Shown here one piece after another: positions 14,505 through 15,752 of a stretch of DNA of 15,752 nucleotides. The DNA is from an uncultured delta proteobacterium (GTDB taxonomy: Bacteria > RBG-13-61-14 > DRUE01): NCBI GenBank assembly GCA_903930515.1, contig CAIYYW010000267.1, positions 1 to 15,752 of the forward strand, written 5' to 3'. Within the stretch, counting starts at the first letter, position 1, and each line of letters opens with the position of its first letter. The notes below the pieces were generated by a model that was given only the letters and a program-made list of their open reading frames with translations, was not told the origin of the DNA and searched no databases. The position numbers and the translations under genes are program-made.

Positions 14505-15260
14505 TCAATATTTGATCTCTCCCACATTCAAATATTTTTCGGAAATCCATCCCTGTTTTTCGGTGGAAGGCGATTCCACGAAATAGATGGTCTGTTCCGG
14601 GGAGAAAAGCAAAATCCGGATAAATTTCACCCGGGTTCCATTCGGGACCGTGTCCACCACGGTTTTATATTTGCCCTCCGGAGTGACCTCCTGATAAATC
14701 CGGGCGTCCCCCCATTGCTTGATGTAATTATCCGGGGCGTCCACCATAATGTAACGGTCGGCGACAATACTGGTATTGCGGGTCTGGCTGATGTCTTTGA
14801 CCAGTTGATCCGCTTCCTTGGGCAGGGTCTGGAAATCTTTCCTTTGATAGCGCGCCTCGTCCTCCCAGTAGCGCTTGATCAAGGGATAATTCACCGGATA
14901 CAGGGTTTGCAGATCCGTCCTGGCCTGGTCACGGGAAACGCGGATTTTGGCGATCTGTTCTTTCCAGACCTGCAGCGACATCGCGGCCTGCTCCCCGGCC
15001 TGTTCCGCCAGGGCAATGGCCTGGACGGTGTCGCCCTTGGCTTTGAAAGATTCGGCCTGGCTGATCAGGGTGCGGTAATGATAAGTCAAAGTTTCCGGAG
15101 GGTTGTAGCCCATCAACTCGTTGTAGGTGGACCGGGCTTTGGAAAATTCCGCCTGCTCCTGATCCGGCGTGACCGTGACCTTGGGGGCGCATCCCGAAAT
15201 GGTTATTCCCAGGACCAAGGCCAGCCCGATTCCCGCGTATATTTTTTTACTGTTCATCAT
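14505..15260 (-). CDS. Lipoprotein with helical region and SH3-like C-terminus
   Basis: 251 aa from ATG 15260 (ATG 15257 also possible). A Lys-rich start and a hydrophobic stretch lead to the lipobox ISGC with Cys24; the next residue is Ala, which favours the outer membrane in diderms. Residues 35-150 are rich in Ala, Glu, Gln and Lys (FSKARSTYNELMGY, AIALAEQAGEQAAMSLQVWKEQ), giving long helices like DUF4398-type lipoproteins. Residues from about 190 on (KTVVDTVPNGTRVKFIRI to EKQGWISEKYLNVGE) look like a bacterial SH3 domain, which often binds peptidoglycan. I do not recognise a named family. As first gene of the sigma/anti-sigma operon it may be an envelope sensor or a co-regulated envelope part; that is inference. 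Confidence 0.85.
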   Translation of the reverse strand: MMNSKKIYAGIGLALVLGITISGCAPKVTVTPDQEQAEFSKARSTYNELMGYNPPETLTYHYRTLISQAESFKAKGDTVQAIALAEQAGEQAAMSLQVWKEQIAKIRVSRDQARTDLQTLYPVNYPLIKRYWEDEARYQRKDFQTLPKEADQLVKDISQTRNTSIVADRYIMVDAPDNYIKQWGDARIYQEVTPEGKYKTVVDTVPNGTRVKFIRILLFSPEQTIYFVESPSTEKQGWISEKYLNVGEIKY

Positions 15261-15266
15261 CGTATG

Positions 15267-15295
15267 ATTATAACCATTTGATTTTGAATGGTCAA
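15267..15295 (-). promoter_or_regulatory. Strong promoter of the lipoprotein-sigma operon
   Basis: On the minus strand TTGACC (15295-15290), 17 bp, TATAAT (15272-15267): 11 of 12 consensus bases at ideal spacing. Initiation about 7 nt downstream falls at 15260, the A of the first ATG, so the transcript would be leaderless. No Shine-Dalgarno is present before the start codons. It is a housekeeping (sigma-70) type promoter rather than an ECF type. Confidence 0.75.
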
Positions 15296-15320
15296 TAATC
15301 GTTGCCTTGCCGGGCCCAGG

Positions 15321-15348
15321 TTGACAAGCGGGAGGATCTTTTTATACT
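15321..15348 (+). promoter_or_regulatory. Strong promoter of the tRNA-Glu gene
   Basis: TTGACA (15321-15326), 16 bp, TATACT (15343-15348). Initiation near 15355 leaves about 10 nt of 5' leader for RNase P to remove. It faces away from the lipoprotein promoter. Confidence 0.7.
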
Positions 15349-15364
15349 TGATTGAAACCTGAAT

Positions 15365-15439
15365 GTCCCCATCGTCTAGCCTGGTCTAGGACATCGGGCT
15401 TTCAATCCGGTAACGCGGGTTCAAATCCCGCTGGGGACA
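15365..15439 (+). tRNA. tRNA-Glu (anticodon UUC)
   Basis: 75 nt with a full cloverleaf: acceptor GTCCCCA (15365-15371) pairs with TGGGGAC (15432-15438), D stem GTCT/GGAC, anticodon stem TCGGG/TCCGG with loop CTTTCAA, T stem GCGGG/CCCGC with loop TTCAAAT. The anticodon TTC is at 15401-15403, which reads GAA and GAG as Glu. The discriminator is A. The next bases are CTA, so the 3' CCA is not encoded and must be added by nucleotidyltransferase. Outer anticodon-stem pairs are G-U wobbles. It is a single gene, not part of a cluster in this window. Confidence 0.95.
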
Positions 15440-15509
15440 CTAACTAAATACGGTAAACGATCCGTGGTTTCGGCATCTCTGGAATCGCCTCAACCGCCAT
15501 TCTAGACAA

Positions 15510-15752
15510 TCAATTCTGGCATTTGGGACAAAAAAAACTGCTGCGGTTACCGATGGTGGTTCTGAGTATTTTAGATCCGCACCGAAGGCATGGCTCCCCT
15601 TCCCTTCCGTAAACCTTGGGCTGATAGTCGCCGGATTTTCCGAAGCTGGTTTTGTAATCGCTGAAAGTGGTTCCCTGTTTTTGAATGGATTTTCTTAAAA
15701 CCCGTTTGATGGCGCTGACTAATTTCCCGATCTCCATCTTGCTCAAACTTCC
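15510..15752 (-). CDS. mutM: Formamidopyrimidine-DNA glycosylase, C-terminal part
   Basis: The last 80 codons of a gene that runs off the right edge. Fpg/MutM removes 8-oxoguanine and ring-opened purines and nicks the DNA. The fragment holds GSLSKMEIGKLVSAIKRVLR from the helix-two-turn-helix domain, GGTTFRDY-like QGTTFSDY, VYGREGEPC, and the C-terminal zinc finger Cys-x2-Cys-x16-Cys-x2-Cys (CLRC to CPKC). NRSSFFCPKCQ is the DNA-binding beta-hairpin loop with its conserved Arg. The frame is open to the window edge, so the true start lies outside. It converges on the tRNA-Glu gene across about 70 bp in which I see no clear terminator. Confidence 0.95.
   Translation of the reverse strand, partial: GSLSKMEIGKLVSAIKRVLRKSIQKQGTTFSDYKTSFGKSGDYQPKVYGREGEPCLRCGSKILRTTIGNRSSFFCPKCQN

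Noticed and set aside
14476-14550. Longer start for the sigma factor
   Set aside because: It would overlap the lipoprotein gene by 46 nt and add residues ahead of region 2 that the family does not have.
10786-15439. Integrated element using XerD and the tRNA-Glu gene as attachment site
   Set aside because: The recombinase matches housekeeping XerD, no duplicate of the tRNA 3' end is seen in the window, and the genes between are ordinary.
1-15752. CRISPR arrays, insertion sequences, prophage genes
   Set aside because: No regularly spaced repeats, transposase or phage structural genes were found on either strand.

Overview
The window is a gene-dense stretch of bacterial chromosome with fairly high G+C and short gaps. 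It looks diderm (Gram-negative). It has an outer-membrane-type lipoprotein, a YafK/DpaA-like periplasmic L,D-transpeptidase homologue and a Tat-like signal. The HisRS has the cysteine-rich insertion I associate with Deltaproteobacteria-like and some uncultured lineages, and the AspRS has a His residue typical of the non-discriminating type. I cannot name the phylum; an uncultured lineage is plausible. Nothing phage-like or CRISPR-like is visible.

Layout. (1) 1-306, minus: 5' part of a secreted protein, running off the left edge. It is divergent from (2) 381-6951, plus: hisS, aspS, an MFS exporter, a YafK-like L,D-transpeptidase and a C45-type Ntn-hydrolase, tightly packed and probably one operon (translation, export, periplasm). 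(3) 6952-7667: a hicB-hicA toxin-antitoxin pair on the minus strand at the 3' side of recG. It is bracketed by a 50-bp direct repeat: one copy lies inside the recG 3' end and the other is a loose fragment next to hicA. (4) 7668-9818, minus: recG, divergent from (5) a Crp/Fnr-family regulator (10003-10686), followed by a XerD-like recombinase and a DUF1232 protein that overlap by 4 nt. (6) 15260 down to 12151, minus: a compact operon of lipoprotein, ECF sigma factor, zinc-binding anti-sigma factor, DEDDh exonuclease and SAM hydrolase (DUF62). It ends 1 nt from the DUF1232 stop codon. (7) 15321-15439, plus: tRNA-Glu(UUC) behind a strong promoter. (8) 15510-15752, minus: 3' end of fpg/mutM, running off the right edge.

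The items I consider most worth a second look are three. First, the recG-fragment repeat around hicBA, whose single mismatch is a synonymous Arg codon change. Second, the sigma/anti-sigma operon, which joins an envelope lipoprotein to an exonuclease and a SAM hydrolase. Third, a recurring promoter layout in which the -10 hexamer lies so close to the start codon that the mRNA would be leaderless; this is clearest for the lipoprotein operon (TTGACC, 17 bp, TATAAT). All calls are by reading alone; no database search was run.
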